Made by a program: the position numbers and the translations under genes
Notes under the pieces: model-generated
What the model saw: only the letters and a program-made list of their open reading frames with translations
The model's database searches: none
What the model was told of the DNA's origin: nothing
Origin: Gammaproteobacteria bacterium
GTDB taxonomy: Bacteria > Gemmatimonadota > Gemmatimonadetes > Longimicrobiales > Gaopeijiaceae
Direction: 5' to 3'
DNA: 64,000 nucleotides
NCBI GenBank assembly: GCA_028819075.1
Contig: JAPPMM010000017.1
Location: forward strand, 157,742 to 221,741
Shown: piece after piece, positions 1 through 8,959 of the stretch
How the letters are laid out: each line of letters opens with the position of its first letter
Numbering within the stretch: the first letter of the stretch is position 1

Positions 1-335
1 CAGTCGCGCTCACCTACATCTACGGGGTCGGACCCACCCGCGCCAGGGAGATTCTGGACGCGACCGGCGTGGATCCCGACAAGCGCACCTTCAACCTCAG
101 CGACGAGGATGTCAGCCGGCTGCGCAGGCAGATCGAGACCGAGCTGAAGGTCGAGGGCGCGCTCAGAACCGAGGTGTCGATGAACATCAAGCGGCTGATG
201 GACATCGGCTGCTACCGGGGATTGCGCCATCGCCGGGGACTGCCCGTTAGAGGGCAGAGAACTCACACGAACGCCCGCACCCACAAAGGCCGCCGCCGGG
301 CCATCGCCGGCAAGAAGAAGGCGCCGAGGAAGTAG
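1..335 (+). CDS. rpsM: 30S ribosomal protein S13 (3' part)
   Basis: The gene enters from the left edge already open; the frame reads [18 protein letters not shown] from base 3, so about 15 N-terminal residues lie outside the window. S13 sits in the head of the small subunit and contacts S19, the P-site tRNA and the large subunit. The helix-two-turn-helix motif ([11 protein letters not shown]) and the basic C-terminal tail ([16 protein letters not shown], then [13 protein letters not shown] and a Lys-rich end) are diagnostic. It is followed after 18 bases by rpsK, the usual alpha-operon order. An internal GTG at 69 could be mistaken for a start, but homology clearly continues upstream of it. 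Confidence 0.97.
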   Translation, partial: VALTYIYGVGPTRAREILDATGVDPDKRTFNLSDEDVSRLRRQIETELKVEGALRTEVSMNIKRLMDIGCYRGLRHRRGLPVRGQRTHTNARTHKGRRRAIAGKKKAPRK

Positions 336-353
336 GGCCGAGGAAGAACGCGC

Positions 354-749
354 GTGGCAAAGGGAAAAAAGCCGGCACGGGTTCGGCGTACGAAGAAGGT
401 CGTGGAAGCCGAGGGTGTGGCACACATCAAGGCGACCTTCAACAACACGATCATCACCATCACCGATTCGGCGGGCAATACGGTCGTCTGGTCGAGTGCC
501 GGCAAGGCGGGGTTCAAGGGCTCCAAGAAGTCGACTCCCTTCGCCGCAACGGTCGCTGCCGAGCAGGCCGGCCGGGAGGCCGTGAGCCTCGGAGTCCGGC
601 GCGTCAGCGTGCGCGTCCAGGGTCCGGGCTCGGGCCGCGAGTCGGCCATACAGGCACTCTATGCGGCAGGGCTGCACATCATGGCCATCGAGGACGTCAC
701 CCCGCTGCCGCACAACGGCTGCCGGCCACCCAAGAAGCGCCGGGTATAG
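354..749 (+). CDS. rpsK: 30S ribosomal protein S11
   Basis: A 131-residue protein of normal S11 length, starting at GTG. S11 binds 16S rRNA in the platform of the small subunit near the mRNA exit. The central block [16 protein letters not shown], the segment [19 protein letters not shown] and the C-terminal [13 protein letters not shown] and [18 protein letters not shown] are typical of the family. It lies between rpsM and rpsD with spacers of 18 and 12 bases, so it should be co-transcribed with them. Confidence 0.98.
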   Translation: MAKGKKPARVRRTKKVVEAEGVAHIKATFNNTIITITDSAGNTVVWSSAGKAGFKGSKKSTPFAATVAAEQAGREAVSLGVRRVSVRVQGPGSGRESAIQALYAAGLHIMAIEDVTPLPHNGCRPPKKRRV

Positions 750-761
750 GAAGAGAAACGG

Positions 762-1397
762 ATGGCGCGGTACACCGGACCTGTTTGCAAGCTTTGCCGT
801 CGGGAGGGGCAGAAGCTCTTCCTGAAGGGCCTGAAATGCTACACGGAGAAGTGTCCGATCGAGCGCAGGGCCTATCCGCCCGGCCAGCACGGTCCCTCAC
901 AGGCCCGTCGCCGGAAACGGTCCGACTACGCGCTCCAGTTGCGCGAAAAGCAGAAGACCAAGCGAATCTACGGGCTGCACGAAAAGCAGTTCCGCAACCT
1001 GTTCAACAGGGCGGCACACCAGTCGGGCGTGACCGGGGAGAACCTGCTGGTGGCCCTCGAGCGACGCCTGGACAACGTCGTCTTCCGGCTCGGTTTCGCA
1101 GCGAGTCGCAGCCAGGCGCGTCAGCTGGTCCGTCACCGCCACGTGGAAGTGAACGGCCGCATCGTGGACGTACCCAGCTATGCGGTGGAAGGCGGGGACG
1201 ATATCGCGATCAAGGCCAGGTCGCGGGACCTGCTCCCGGTTCAGGCCAGCCTCGAGTCGCGCGTCCGTCCCGACACAGCCGAATGGCTGGCGGTCGACGA
1301 CAAGACGCGGGTCGGGCGGGTGCTGCGGCTCCCAACCCGCCAGGACGTGCCGATGGCCGTTCAGGAGCAGTTGATCGTGGAGCTTTACTCGAAGTGA
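762..1397 (+). CDS. rpsD: 30S ribosomal protein S4
   Basis: A 211-residue primary 16S rRNA-binding protein that nucleates the 5' domain of the small subunit. Cys9, Cys12, Cys26 and Cys31 (CKLC...CYTEKC) form the N-terminal zinc-binding set, so this is the zinc-containing form of S4. The S4 RNA-binding domain is visible around residues 100-165 ([22 protein letters not shown], then [10 protein letters not shown]). In many bacteria S4 represses its own operon, but I cannot identify an S4 operator because the operon's start lies outside the window. ATG at 762 is 12 bases after rpsK. Confidence 0.98.
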   Translation: MARYTGPVCKLCRREGQKLFLKGLKCYTEKCPIERRAYPPGQHGPSQARRRKRSDYALQLREKQKTKRIYGLHEKQFRNLFNRAAHQSGVTGENLLVALERRLDNVVFRLGFAASRSQARQLVRHRHVEVNGRIVDVPSYAVEGGDDIAIKARSRDLLPVQASLESRVRPDTAEWLAVDDKTRVGRVLRLPTRQDVPMAVQEQLIVELYSK

Positions 1398-1425
1398 TGC
1401 TGTCGAACCTGCCACGGAGGAGCGC

Positions 1426-2475
1426 GTGGAGATCGATCTGACCGGGCTCGTACTTCCCGAGCACGTCGAAGTGACGGGCTTCAGCGACAACGGAAAGACC
1501 GCCGAGTTCGTCATTCAGCCGCTGGAGCGCGGCTATGGCTACACGCTGGGGAATTCCGTTCGGCGGGCTCTGGTTTCGTCGTTGCGGGGTGCGGCCATCT
1601 GGGCATTCCGCATAGAAGGCGTCGTGCACGAGCACCAGACCATCCAGGGTGTGGTGGAGGACGTGCATCAGGTCATTCAGAACCTCAAGGCGCTGGTGCT
1701 CACCCTCGACGAGGATGTGGACGAAGCCAAGCTCACCGTTCATGTGGATGCCGCGGGACCGGTTTCGGCGGCCGACATCAACGCGCCGGCTGCCGTTGAG
1801 ATACTCGATCCGGACCAGCACATCCTGACGCTCGAGGGCGACCGCAGCCTGAGCATGGAGCTGTACGTCAACAAGGGCCGTGGTTTCGTGCTCTCCGACC
1901 AGCACCCGCGCCCGGAGGGATCTCCCGTCGACCTGGTGCCGATCGATGCGATCTACAATCCGGTGCGGCGTGCCAACTTCACGGTCGAGGAAACCCGGGT
2001 CGGCGAGCGCACGGACTTCGACCGGCTGTCGTTCAGAGTGGAGACCGACGGGTCCGTTCGCCCCGAGCAGGCGATGGCCAACGCCGCGGGGCTGGTGCGC
2101 AGGTATCTCGAGTACATGCTGAACTTCAGTGTCAATGGGGCTCCCGAGCCGCCCGCGCCCGGGACGGTCCCGTTGCCCGCGCGCATCCGGATGCAACTTG
2201 CGCGCCCCATCGAGGAAGTGACGGAAATCTCGGTGCGATCGCGCAACTCGCTGCAGAAGGAGAACCTCCGCACCCTCGGAGACCTCGTGCGGCGCACCGA
2301 GAAGCAGATCCTCAACATCGACAACTTCGGCCAGAAGTCGATGGAAGAACTCCTCGCTTTTCTCGACGAACACTCCATCGAACTCGGAATGTCGCTGACG
2401 ACGGGCCCGGACGGAGAGTGGTTCCTGGCCCAGGAAGAAGCCGCCTCGGGTGGCGGGGAACCGTCCGATGACTAG
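1426..2475 (+). CDS. rpoA: DNA-directed RNA polymerase subunit alpha
   Basis: A 349-residue subunit that dimerises to start RNA polymerase assembly and binds UP elements and activators. The N-terminal dimerisation domain has [19 protein letters not shown] (about residues 38-56) and later [16 protein letters not shown]. The C-terminal helix-hairpin-helix domain has [19 protein letters not shown] and [16 protein letters not shown]. It starts at GTG, 28 bases after rpsD, and the length is a little above the usual 310-340 residues. Its position between rpsD and rplQ is the standard alpha operon. Confidence 0.98.
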   Translation: MEIDLTGLVLPEHVEVTGFSDNGKTAEFVIQPLERGYGYTLGNSVRRALVSSLRGAAIWAFRIEGVVHEHQTIQGVVEDVHQVIQNLKALVLTLDEDVDEAKLTVHVDAAGPVSAADINAPAAVEILDPDQHILTLEGDRSLSMELYVNKGRGFVLSDQHPRPEGSPVDLVPIDAIYNPVRRANFTVEETRVGERTDFDRLSFRVETDGSVRPEQAMANAAGLVRRYLEYMLNFSVNGAPEPPAPGTVPLPARIRMQLARPIEEVTEISVRSRNSLQKENLRTLGDLVRRTEKQILNIDNFGQKSMEELLAFLDEHSIELGMSLTTGPDGEWFLAQEEAASGGGEPSDD

Positions 2476-2511
2476 CCGTCCACGGGCTGCCGACCGTCCA
2501 CGGCCTGCCGG
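2476..2511 (+). repeat. 18-bp tandem repeat in the rpoA-rplQ spacer
   Basis: Directly after the rpoA stop codon, CCGTCCACGGGCTGCCGA (2476-2493) is followed by CCGTCCACGGCCTGCCGG (2494-2511), 16 of 18 bases identical. The core GTCCACGGRCTGC is the reverse complement of a motif seen downstream of other genes in this window (28040, 31056, 32467). Function unknown. Confidence 0.6.
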
Positions 2512-2558
2512 CATCCGTCATCTGCCGCCGGGCATTGCCAGCTGAACCTCGACGACTC

Positions 2559-2918
2559 ATGCGCCATCGCAAAACCGGACGCAGCCTCTCTCGCACCGCC
2601 AGCCACCGGCGGGCGCTTCTGCGCAACATGGCAACCGCGCTTTTCCGGCACGGAAGAATCGAGACCACGACCGCGAAGGCGAAGGAACTCCGTCCCTACG
2701 CGGAACGCCTGATCACGCTGGCCAAGCGGGGCGACCTCCACGCCCGCAGGCTCGTTGCGCGAAAGATCTCCGACCGAGATGTTCAGGGAAAGCTGTTCGA
2801 CGAGATCGCTCCCGGGTTTGCCCGCCGTCCGGGCGGGTACACGCGCATCCTCAAGCTGCGCCACCGCAGGGGCGACGCGGCCGAGATGGCTCTCATCGAA
2901 CTCGTGGAACGAGACTAA
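2559..2918 (+). CDS. rplQ: 50S ribosomal protein L17
   Basis: A 119-residue protein at the exit-tunnel region of the large subunit. The start [23 protein letters not shown] is the family signature, so ATG 2559 is preferred over the in-frame TTG at 2535. The C-terminal part ([20 protein letters not shown]) also matches L17. It closes the alpha operon; the spacer from rpoA carries the tandem repeat. Confidence 0.97.
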   Translation: MRHRKTGRSLSRTASHRRALLRNMATALFRHGRIETTTAKAKELRPYAERLITLAKRGDLHARRLVARKISDRDVQGKLFDEIAPGFARRPGGYTRILKLRHRRGDAAEMALIELVERD

Positions 2919-2942
2919 CCTCAAACGCAGGGGCACCGGACC

Positions 2943-3512
2943 ATGCTCGATCTCGGATCACGCCGGGGCGCGGCCGAAAAAGCGGCACTTCCACTCATGA
3001 TCGTGGCCTTCCTGGGCATCGCGGGGTTTCTCTACTGGCTCAACGTGACGGCGGTCGGGACGACCAGCGCTGTGGTGACTGCCCCGGAGGAGGATCCGTT
3101 TGCCGACGCCATCCCGATCACGGCGTCGTCGCTGGAGACGAACGCGCTGCAGTTCGAGGGAGCGCTGCTACGGGTTCCGGATATCGAGGTGGTCAGCCGC
3201 GTCGGCGACCAGGCCTTCTGGACCCAGCTGCCCAACGAGGACAACTTCTTTATGAAGATGGGGCCCGAGTTGACCGGCGACTCCGTGCCGATGACGGTTT
3301 CCTCCGGTGAGACCGCCAGCTTCGTGGTGGGTACGCTGCACATCATGAGCGACAGCACGCTGGATGCATGGGAGAGCCAGGGGGCGTTCGAGAACACCCC
3401 AACGGGCCGCCTGGAGGCCGAATTCGCGGACGTGTTCCTGGAATTGGTCCATTTCGAACCGGGTGCCGGGGAGGCGGAGGAGGCTGCTCCGCCGGGAGGC
3501 GGGTCCCAGTAG
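2943..3512 (+). CDS. unknown membrane-anchored protein
   Basis: A 189-residue protein I do not recognise. One hydrophobic segment (about residues 16-34, [19 protein letters not shown]) near the N-terminus should anchor it, with the rest outside the cytoplasm. The globular part (about residues 55-165) alternates short beta-like stretches, including [33 protein letters not shown] and a FWTQ element, a pattern loosely like an OB-fold; that is inference only. The tail is acidic then Gly/Pro-rich. It sits 24 bases after rplQ and before rpmB, so it is probably transcribed with ribosomal genes. It could be an envelope protein that happens to share the operon. Confidence 0.75.
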   Translation: MLDLGSRRGAAEKAALPLMIVAFLGIAGFLYWLNVTAVGTTSAVVTAPEEDPFADAIPITASSLETNALQFEGALLRVPDIEVVSRVGDQAFWTQLPNEDNFFMKMGPELTGDSVPMTVSSGETASFVVGTLHIMSDSTLDAWESQGAFENTPTGRLEAEFADVFLELVHFEPGAGEAEEAAPPGGGSQ

Positions 3513-3595
3513 CCCTGGTCGCGCCCGCGACGACGGTTTTGCGACCACAGGAAACGAGAGATTCCGCTACGGCGGTCAACGGATCAGGCGAGCAG

Positions 3596-3814
3596 ATGGC
3601 GAAAGTGTGTGAACTGTGCGGCAAGGGGCCCGCGACCGGCAACAACGTGAGCCACGCCCACAACAAGACCCGGCGCCGATGGCTTCCGAACCTCCAGTCC
3701 GTTCGCGTCCTCGACGACAGCGGGCGGCGCCGAAGGGCCCGCGTGTGCACCCGCTGCATTTCCGCCGGGAGGGTCAGGAAGGCGCCGCGGTTCCAGCCGA
3801 GCGGGAAAGCCTGA
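3596..3814 (+). CDS. rpmB: 50S ribosomal protein L28
   Basis: A 72-residue L28. The opening [20 protein letters not shown] and the basic [12 protein letters not shown] are the family signature. Cys5, Cys8, Cys51 and Cys54 (CELC and CTRC) form a complete zinc site, so this is the zinc-dependent paralogue type. The frame is open further upstream to 3368, but homology starts at ATG 3596. It stands apart from other ribosomal genes with 83 bases in front and is followed by sugar-nucleotide genes. Confidence 0.96.
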   Translation: MAKVCELCGKGPATGNNVSHAHNKTRRRWLPNLQSVRVLDDSGRRRRARVCTRCISAGRVRKAPRFQPSGKA

Positions 3815-3872
3815 CCGGGTTCCCGCGCACCGAGCGCCCTCCCGGTCCGGTCCGGGACTCCGGATCCGGCGC

Positions 3873-5222
3873 ATGAACGAGCAAGCGCAGGAACCGATGC
3901 TGGAGCACTTCCGTTCCGGCAATCTCACCATGGGGGTAGTCGGGCTCGGCTACGTTGGACTTCCCCTTGCCACCATCGTCGCCGAAGCCGGGATGCGCGT
4001 CATCGGGTTCGACATCGACGAGGCCGTCGTGGACGGGGTCAACGCGGGCGCGAGCCATATCGGGGATGTTTCCTCAAGCCGCCTCGCTGCATTTGTGCGG
4101 GCGGGCGTGCTCTGCGCGACCGCCGACATGTCGCGCCTCCCGGAGTGCGATGTCATCGCCATCAGCGTCCCGACTCCGCTGTCGAAGACCCGTGACCCGG
4201 ACATCTCCTTCATCCTGGCGGCCGCCTCCGCCGTTTCCGCGGGTCTGCGCCGCGGCCAGTTGGTGGTGCTGGAATCGACCACCTATCCCGGCACCACCCG
4301 CGAAGTGGTTCTCGCAGAGCTGGCGAAGAGCGGATTGGTGGTGGGGGAGGACTTCTTCCTCTGTTTTTCGCCGGAGCGAACCGATCCGGGGAACCAGGTC
4401 TGGACGACACGCAACACGCCCAAGGTGATCGGAGGCGTGACGACCCGGTGCACGGCAGCCGGCGCGGCGTGCTACGGCCGCTTCATCGACCGCATGGTGC
4501 CGGTGTCCAGCGCCGAAGTGGCCGAACTCAGCAAGATCCTGGAGAACACCTTCCGGGCAGTGAACATCGGGCTGGTAAACGAGACCGCCCTCATCGCCGA
4601 CCGGCTGGGCGTGGACATCTGGGAGGTGGTCGAGGCGGCCGCCACCAAGCCGTTCGGGTTCATGCGTTTCGTCCCGGGTCCCGGCCTGGGGGGGCATTGC
4701 ATTCCCGTCGATCCCCACTACCTGTCCTGGAAAATGCGCACGCTCGACTTCCGCACCCGCTTCATCGAGCTGGCGTCGGAGATCAACGCAAGCATGCCTC
4801 GATTCGTCGTGGACCAGGTGCGCGACGCCCTGAACGACGAAGGCAAGGCGGTCAGGGGTTCCACCGTGGCCATTCTGGGGGTCGCGTACAAGAAGGACAT
4901 CGATGACGTGCGGGAATCTCCGGCGCTCTACATCATCGAGCTGCTGGAGGCCGCGGGCGCCGGCGTGGTCTACCACGATCCGCACGTGCCCTTCCTCAAC
5001 GACGAGCGCACGGGGCTGCGGGAATCGGTTGCGCTGACGCCTTCCCTGCTGGGTCAGGCCGATGTGGTGTTGATCCTTACCGACCACTCCTGCTTCGACA
5101 TGCGCGAAATAGTCGCGAAGTCGAGGGTGCTGGTGGACGCCCGCAACGCCACGGCGGGCACCAACGCGCGGGCCGCGTCCCGCCGCGGGGTGGGGTGGAT
5201 CGTGAAGGGTGGCCTCGCCTAG
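3873..5222 (+). CDS. nucleotide-sugar 6-dehydrogenase (UDP-GlcNAc/WbpA type)
   Basis: A 449-residue NAD-dependent enzyme of the UDP-glucose/GDP-mannose dehydrogenase family, which oxidises the C6 hydroxyl of a UDP-sugar to the carboxylate in two steps. The N-terminal Rossmann motif is GVVGLGYVGLPLA (residues 20-32). The catalytic cysteine is in PGLGGHCIPVDPHYLSWK, the form typical of UDP-N-acetylglucosamine and UDP-N-acetylmannosamine dehydrogenases. The C-terminal UDP-binding domain includes ILGVAYKKDIDDVRESPA. A WbpE-like aminotransferase lies downstream, favouring a role in making amino-uronic acids for surface polysaccharide. The exact substrate cannot be set from sequence alone. Confidence 0.93.
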   Translation: MNEQAQEPMLEHFRSGNLTMGVVGLGYVGLPLATIVAEAGMRVIGFDIDEAVVDGVNAGASHIGDVSSSRLAAFVRAGVLCATADMSRLPECDVIAISVPTPLSKTRDPDISFILAAASAVSAGLRRGQLVVLESTTYPGTTREVVLAELAKSGLVVGEDFFLCFSPERTDPGNQVWTTRNTPKVIGGVTTRCTAAGAACYGRFIDRMVPVSSAEVAELSKILENTFRAVNIGLVNETALIADRLGVDIWEVVEAAATKPFGFMRFVPGPGLGGHCIPVDPHYLSWKMRTLDFRTRFIELASEINASMPRFVVDQVRDALNDEGKAVRGSTVAILGVAYKKDIDDVRESPALYIIELLEAAGAGVVYHDPHVPFLNDERTGLRESVALTPSLLGQADVVLILTDHSCFDMREIVAKSRVLVDARNATAGTNARAASRRGVGWIVKGGLA

Positions 5223-5289
5223 TCGTCTCGGCCGCTGCGGCGAGGCCTCCATCCCGGAACCTGTGGGGCGCGATCCCGGTAGGGGACGC

Positions 5290-6303
5290 ATGTTCGAGCA
5301 CGGAAGAGACAAGGTCGCCGGGTGGTTGCGGGGGGGCTGCCTGATCGCGGTCGCGGCAGCCGCCTGCGTGACGCGCGCCGCCGAGGACGGCGCCACCCTG
5401 CGCGGTGACCAGGCCTGGGCCCATGGCGACTACGAGGAAGCGCTCGCCGAATACCGGTTGGCCGTGCGCCGTGGAGCCGGTTCCGGGGACGCGCATCTGC
5501 GCGTGGCGCATGCCTACGCCCGCCTGGGGCGGGTGGACGAAGCCAGGCAGGCCTACCGGCGCGCCATCGAGGCCGAGCCCGGCCTGGTCGACCAGGCGGT
5601 CTCCGACCTGGTTCGCCTGGCGCGCACCGCCCAGCAGCAGGCGGATCGCTTTGCTCTGGCGTCCGCGCTCGAAGCCGCCGCGGAGCTCAATCCGGATGTC
5701 AACTTTGCCCGTCTGGCCTTCCCTCTGGCTTCGCACTATGCGGCCAACGGGGAACATGCGCGCGCGCTCGTCTTTTTCCAGCGCGCCCTCTCGGGCGACT
5801 CGGTGCCGGAGGTGCTCTACGAGACCGCCCTGGCCTACGAGGAAGTGGGGGCCTGCGAGTCCGCCCTCGCCTTCTATCGGCGGTTTGAGGAGATGGTGCC
5901 GACGCGGCAGCAGCGCGATGCCGGCTGGCACATCGGCAAGTGCTCCTACGATCTCGCGCAGGAATTCCGGAATGACGGCGACCACGAGGGAGCCCTGACC
6001 CTGATTCAGGAAACCGTGGCTCGGGGCGAACCCCGGACCCACCTCGCCCGGGCCTATTTCGAGCTGGGCGAACTGCTGGTGTCCTTCGCCCGCTGCGCCG
6101 AGGCCGTGGATGCCTTCGGAGGGGCGGCGCGGGAGGATCCGTCGGCGTCGCGGGCGCTCGCCCGCCGAGCCGAGCAATGGATCGACCAGCTGCGTTTCGG
6201 GGTGTCCGCCGGCGACGACAGCGGCCGTGGGGCGATGGAGGGGGAGGAGGGTCGGCGCAGCGGGCCTCCGGGATGGCCGGAAGATCTTGAGTGGGCGTGC
6301 TGA
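5290..6303 (+). CDS. TPR lipoprotein
   Basis: A 337-residue protein with a signal peptide and probable lipobox ending at Cys26 (CLIAVAAAAC). The mature part is made of tetratricopeptide repeats, for example DQAWAHGDYEEALAEYRLAV, LRVAHAYARLGRVDEARQAY and YETALAYEEVGACESALAFY, indicating a protein-binding scaffold in the periplasm or at a membrane. ATG 5290 is preferred over the upstream GTG at 5209, because a purine-rich site (taggggac) precedes it and the signal peptide starts there. It lies between the sugar dehydrogenase and the aminotransferase and overlaps the latter by 13 bases, hinting at a role in polysaccharide handling. Confidence 0.85.
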   Translation: MFEHGRDKVAGWLRGGCLIAVAAAACVTRAAEDGATLRGDQAWAHGDYEEALAEYRLAVRRGAGSGDAHLRVAHAYARLGRVDEARQAYRRAIEAEPGLVDQAVSDLVRLARTAQQQADRFALASALEAAAELNPDVNFARLAFPLASHYAANGEHARALVFFQRALSGDSVPEVLYETALAYEEVGACESALAFYRRFEEMVPTRQQRDAGWHIGKCSYDLAQEFRNDGDHEGALTLIQETVARGEPRTHLARAYFELGELLVSFARCAEAVDAFGGAAREDPSASRALARRAEQWIDQLRFGVSAGDDSGRGAMEGEEGRRSGPPGWPEDLEWAC

Positions 6304-7427
6304 CACGCACTCCGCTGGTCGACCTGCGGGCACAGTACGACACCATGCGGGCGGAGATCGATCGCGCGCTCACCGAGGTGGTCGAAAGCCAGAGATTCGT
6401 GCTGGGACCCGCGGTCGAGGCGTTCGAGGAAGCCGTGGCGGAGCGGGTCGGGGTGCGTCACGCCGTCGGATGCGCCAACGGCACCGACGCCATCTGGCTC
6501 GTGTTGCGCGCCCTCGGACTCGGTCGTTCCGACGAGGTGATCGTGCCCGCCTTTACCTTCTTCGGGACGGCCGGAGCGGTATGGAACGCAGGCCTCCGCC
6601 CGGTCTTCTGCGACGTGGAACCGGGGACCTTCAACCTGGATGCGGACACCGTGCGCGCGTGCTGGAGCGATCGCACCCGGGTCGTCCTTCCCGTGCATCT
6701 GTTCGGGCAGATGGCGCCCATGGCCGAATTGCTCGAGCTCGCGCGCGCTCGGGGTGCCCGGGTGGTCGAAGACGCGGCCCAGGCGCTCGGCGCCCGGCAG
6801 CGGACGCCCGGAGGCGAAATCGCCCTGGCAGGGGCTTCCGGAGCGGCGGGGACCGTCAGCTTCTTTCCCACCAAGAACCTGGGAGGATTCGGCGATGGCG
6901 GCATGGTCGTCACCGACGACGGCGCGTTGGCCCGGCGGCTTCGCCGGCTGCGCGTGCACGGAGGGATGAGCGGCGGGCGCCATGACGTGGTCGGGGTGAA
7001 CAGCCGGCTGGATTCCCTGCAGGCCGCGGTGCTGCACGCGAAGCTGCCCCGGCTGACCGGCTGGACGGAGGCCCGCAGGACCAACGCCGCGGTCTACGAC
7101 GAGATGCTGGCCGGGGTCTCCGGCGTCGTCCGCCCCCGGGTTCGGTCCGGGAACTTCCACACCTACCATCAATACACCATTCGGGCGCGTGAGAGGGACC
7201 GGCTTCGGAGCCACTTGCGCCAGAGAGGACTGGAGACAGGGCTTTACTATCCGCGACCGCTTCACCTGCAGCGCTGCTTCGCGGAACTCGGCTATCGCCC
7301 CGGCGATCTTCCGGTGGCCGAGGCTGCGTGCCGGGAAGTGGTCAGCCTTCCCGTGTTCCCGGAGCTGGGGAGAGAACGTGCAGCAGGGGTTGCGCGGGCG
7401 ATTCGGGACTTTTACCGGGCAGGATGA
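6291..7427 (+). CDS. DegT/DnrJ/EryC1/StrS-family sugar aminotransferase (WbpE-like)
   Basis: A 378-residue PLP enzyme that moves an amino group from glutamate to a keto-sugar nucleotide. Family marks are the N-terminal PLVDLRAQY, the substrate loop GCANGTDAIWLVLRALG, VPAFTFFGTAGAV, the VVEDAAQALGA aspartate and the PLP lysine in FFPTKNLGGFGDGGMV. The HTYHQYTIRARERD segment and YYPRPLHLQ are close to WbpE-type enzymes. With the upstream C6 dehydrogenase it would fit the path to UDP-2,3-diacetamido uronic acids, but the oxidase and acetyltransferase of that path are not in the window. GTG 6291 overlaps the TPR gene. Confidence 0.92.
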   Translation: MGVLTRTPLVDLRAQYDTMRAEIDRALTEVVESQRFVLGPAVEAFEEAVAERVGVRHAVGCANGTDAIWLVLRALGLGRSDEVIVPAFTFFGTAGAVWNAGLRPVFCDVEPGTFNLDADTVRACWSDRTRVVLPVHLFGQMAPMAELLELARARGARVVEDAAQALGARQRTPGGEIALAGASGAAGTVSFFPTKNLGGFGDGGMVVTDDGALARRLRRLRVHGGMSGGRHDVVGVNSRLDSLQAAVLHAKLPRLTGWTEARRTNAAVYDEMLAGVSGVVRPRVRSGNFHTYHQYTIRARERDRLRSHLRQRGLETGLYYPRPLHLQRCFAELGYRPGDLPVAEAACREVVSLPVFPELGRERAAGVARAIRDFYRAG

Positions 7428-7515
7428 GTCATTCGTTCATGGACGCGCCCGCCTTCTTTCGCGATCCTTCACCATGGGAACGGGCGTTGGTGCTTTTCAG
7501 GAGAGTTCGGTGCCG

Positions 7516-8271
7516 ATGATGAGTGGAAGTCGCGCGTACAGAAGCGGGCGCACCTGGGTGCTGTCCGCACTGGTCGTATGCCTGGGTGCCGCCTGCTCAT
7601 CCACCCCGCCCTATTTCGGATTGACCGCCTCGCAACTCCTCGAGTACTCGCAGGAGGCGTTCGATCGCGAAGACTGGGATGAAGCCGTGACGGCGCTTGA
7701 GAGGCTGGTGCAGGGAGCGCCGGGCTTCGATCAGATGGCCGAGGCCCGCATGCTGCTCGCGCAGGCCTATCTCAACAAGGGGGACTACATAACCGCCAAC
7801 TCCGAATTCGTTCGCTTTTCCAGCACGTATCCGACCCACGAGCTCATGACGGACGCGGCCCTGGGGCTGTGCCGCTCGCACTCGCGCCTGTCGCCGATCC
7901 TCGACCGTGACCAGCAGTATACCGTGCAGGCACTGTCATCCTGTCAGGCGGTGACGCTCGACTACCCGGGAACCCAGGAGGCTGCAGAGGCTGATTCGAT
8001 CCGCAACGTCATGGTGGAAAAGCTGGCGTGGAAGGACGTCAACCGGGGCGAGTTCTACTTCCGGCGCAGCTTGCTGGATTCCGGACTCATCTATTTCGAG
8101 CAGGCGCTCGAGGGCTATCCCGATACCACCGCGGCCCCGGCCGCCCTGCTCTTCATCTATCGCACCTACCAGCGCCTGGAGTACGAGGAAGAGGCGACCG
8201 AGGCGCGCCAGAGGCTGCTCGACCGGTATCCGGATTCACCGGAAGCGGAGGAGGTCCGTGATGTCGGATGA
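7516..8271 (+). CDS. bamD: outer-membrane assembly lipoprotein BamD
   Basis: A 251-residue lipoprotein of the BAM complex, which inserts beta-barrel proteins in the outer membrane. The signal peptide ends in a lipobox with Cys27 (LVVCLGAAC). TPR-like repeats follow: AEEAFDR-type units such as LLEYSQEAFDREDWDEAV, MLLAQAYLNKGDYITA and a C-terminal LIYFEQALEGYPDT...YRTYQRLEY. Length matches the family (about 240-280). The start is uncertain among GTG 7510, ATG 7516 and ATG 7519; the frame is open upstream but overlaps the aminotransferase gene. It overlaps nadD by 11 bases. Confidence 0.88.
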   Translation: MMSGSRAYRSGRTWVLSALVVCLGAACSSTPPYFGLTASQLLEYSQEAFDREDWDEAVTALERLVQGAPGFDQMAEARMLLAQAYLNKGDYITANSEFVRFSSTYPTHELMTDAALGLCRSHSRLSPILDRDQQYTVQALSSCQAVTLDYPGTQEAAEADSIRNVMVEKLAWKDVNRGEFYFRRSLLDSGLIYFEQALEGYPDTTAAPAALLFIYRTYQRLEYEEEATEARQRLLDRYPDSPEAEEVRDVG

Positions 8272-8959
8272 GCGTGCTTCCGGGGGCGTCGCGCTCTTCG
8301 GGGGAACCTTCGACCCGCCCCACATCGGGCACCTGACGGTTGCGCAGGACGCCTACGACGCTCTTCCCGTGCACCGCGTCGTGTGGATCCCGTGCGGGCA
8401 TCCTCCCCACAAGCGCCCGTGGCGATTGTCGTCCCCCGAGGTTCGCCTGGAAATGACCCGAGCGGCCGTAGCCGGCGACGCACGCTTCCGGGTAAGCGAC
8501 CGGGAGGTGCGCCGGAAGGGCACCTCCTATACGGTCGACACGCTGCGGGAGCTCGTGGCCGCCGGTGCCGCGACCCGCCTCTTCCTGCTGATCGGCCCCG
8601 ATCAGGCGGCGGCCTTCCACAAATGGCGGGAACCCGCCGAGATCGCGCGCCTGGCGCGGGTCGTGGTCATGGTCCCCGGTGGCGGCTCCTTCGGACGGGT
8701 TCCGTCCCCTGGAGTAAAGCACGAGCAACTGCCCGTCACCCGGATCGACGTCTCGTCGAGCGAGATTCGGACGCGATTCGGCGAGGAACGCCGGCTTCGG
8801 TATCTGGTGCCCGACCCGGTCCGCGCGATCGTGAAGCGGGAAGGGCTGTACCCGTACGCGGAACGCCCTTACATCGCGGCCGGGGGAGTGGCTGCCGGCG
8901 GTACCGGTGCCGGTCGCCACCGTGCCATGACGCGCGCCACGCGCTGGACGGAACGATGA
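8261..8959 (+). CDS. nadD: nicotinate-nucleotide adenylyltransferase
   Basis: A 232-residue enzyme that joins nicotinate mononucleotide and ATP to give nicotinate adenine dinucleotide, the penultimate step of NAD synthesis. The nucleotidyltransferase motif GGTFDPPHIGHL is near the N-terminus and the second motif, SSSEIRTRF, near residue 165. The C-terminal 35 residues after the usual end (GLYPYAERPY) are Gly/Ala-rich and unlike the family. ATG 8261 is one codon after an in-frame GTG. Its end overlaps the secA start by 4 bases, so translation of the two is probably coupled. Confidence 0.95.
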   Translation: MSDERASGGVALFGGTFDPPHIGHLTVAQDAYDALPVHRVVWIPCGHPPHKRPWRLSSPEVRLEMTRAAVAGDARFRVSDREVRRKGTSYTVDTLRELVAAGAATRLFLLIGPDQAAAFHKWREPAEIARLARVVVMVPGGGSFGRVPSPGVKHEQLPVTRIDVSSSEIRTRFGEERRLRYLVPDPVRAIVKREGLYPYAERPYIAAGGVAAGGTGAGRHRAMTRATRWTER

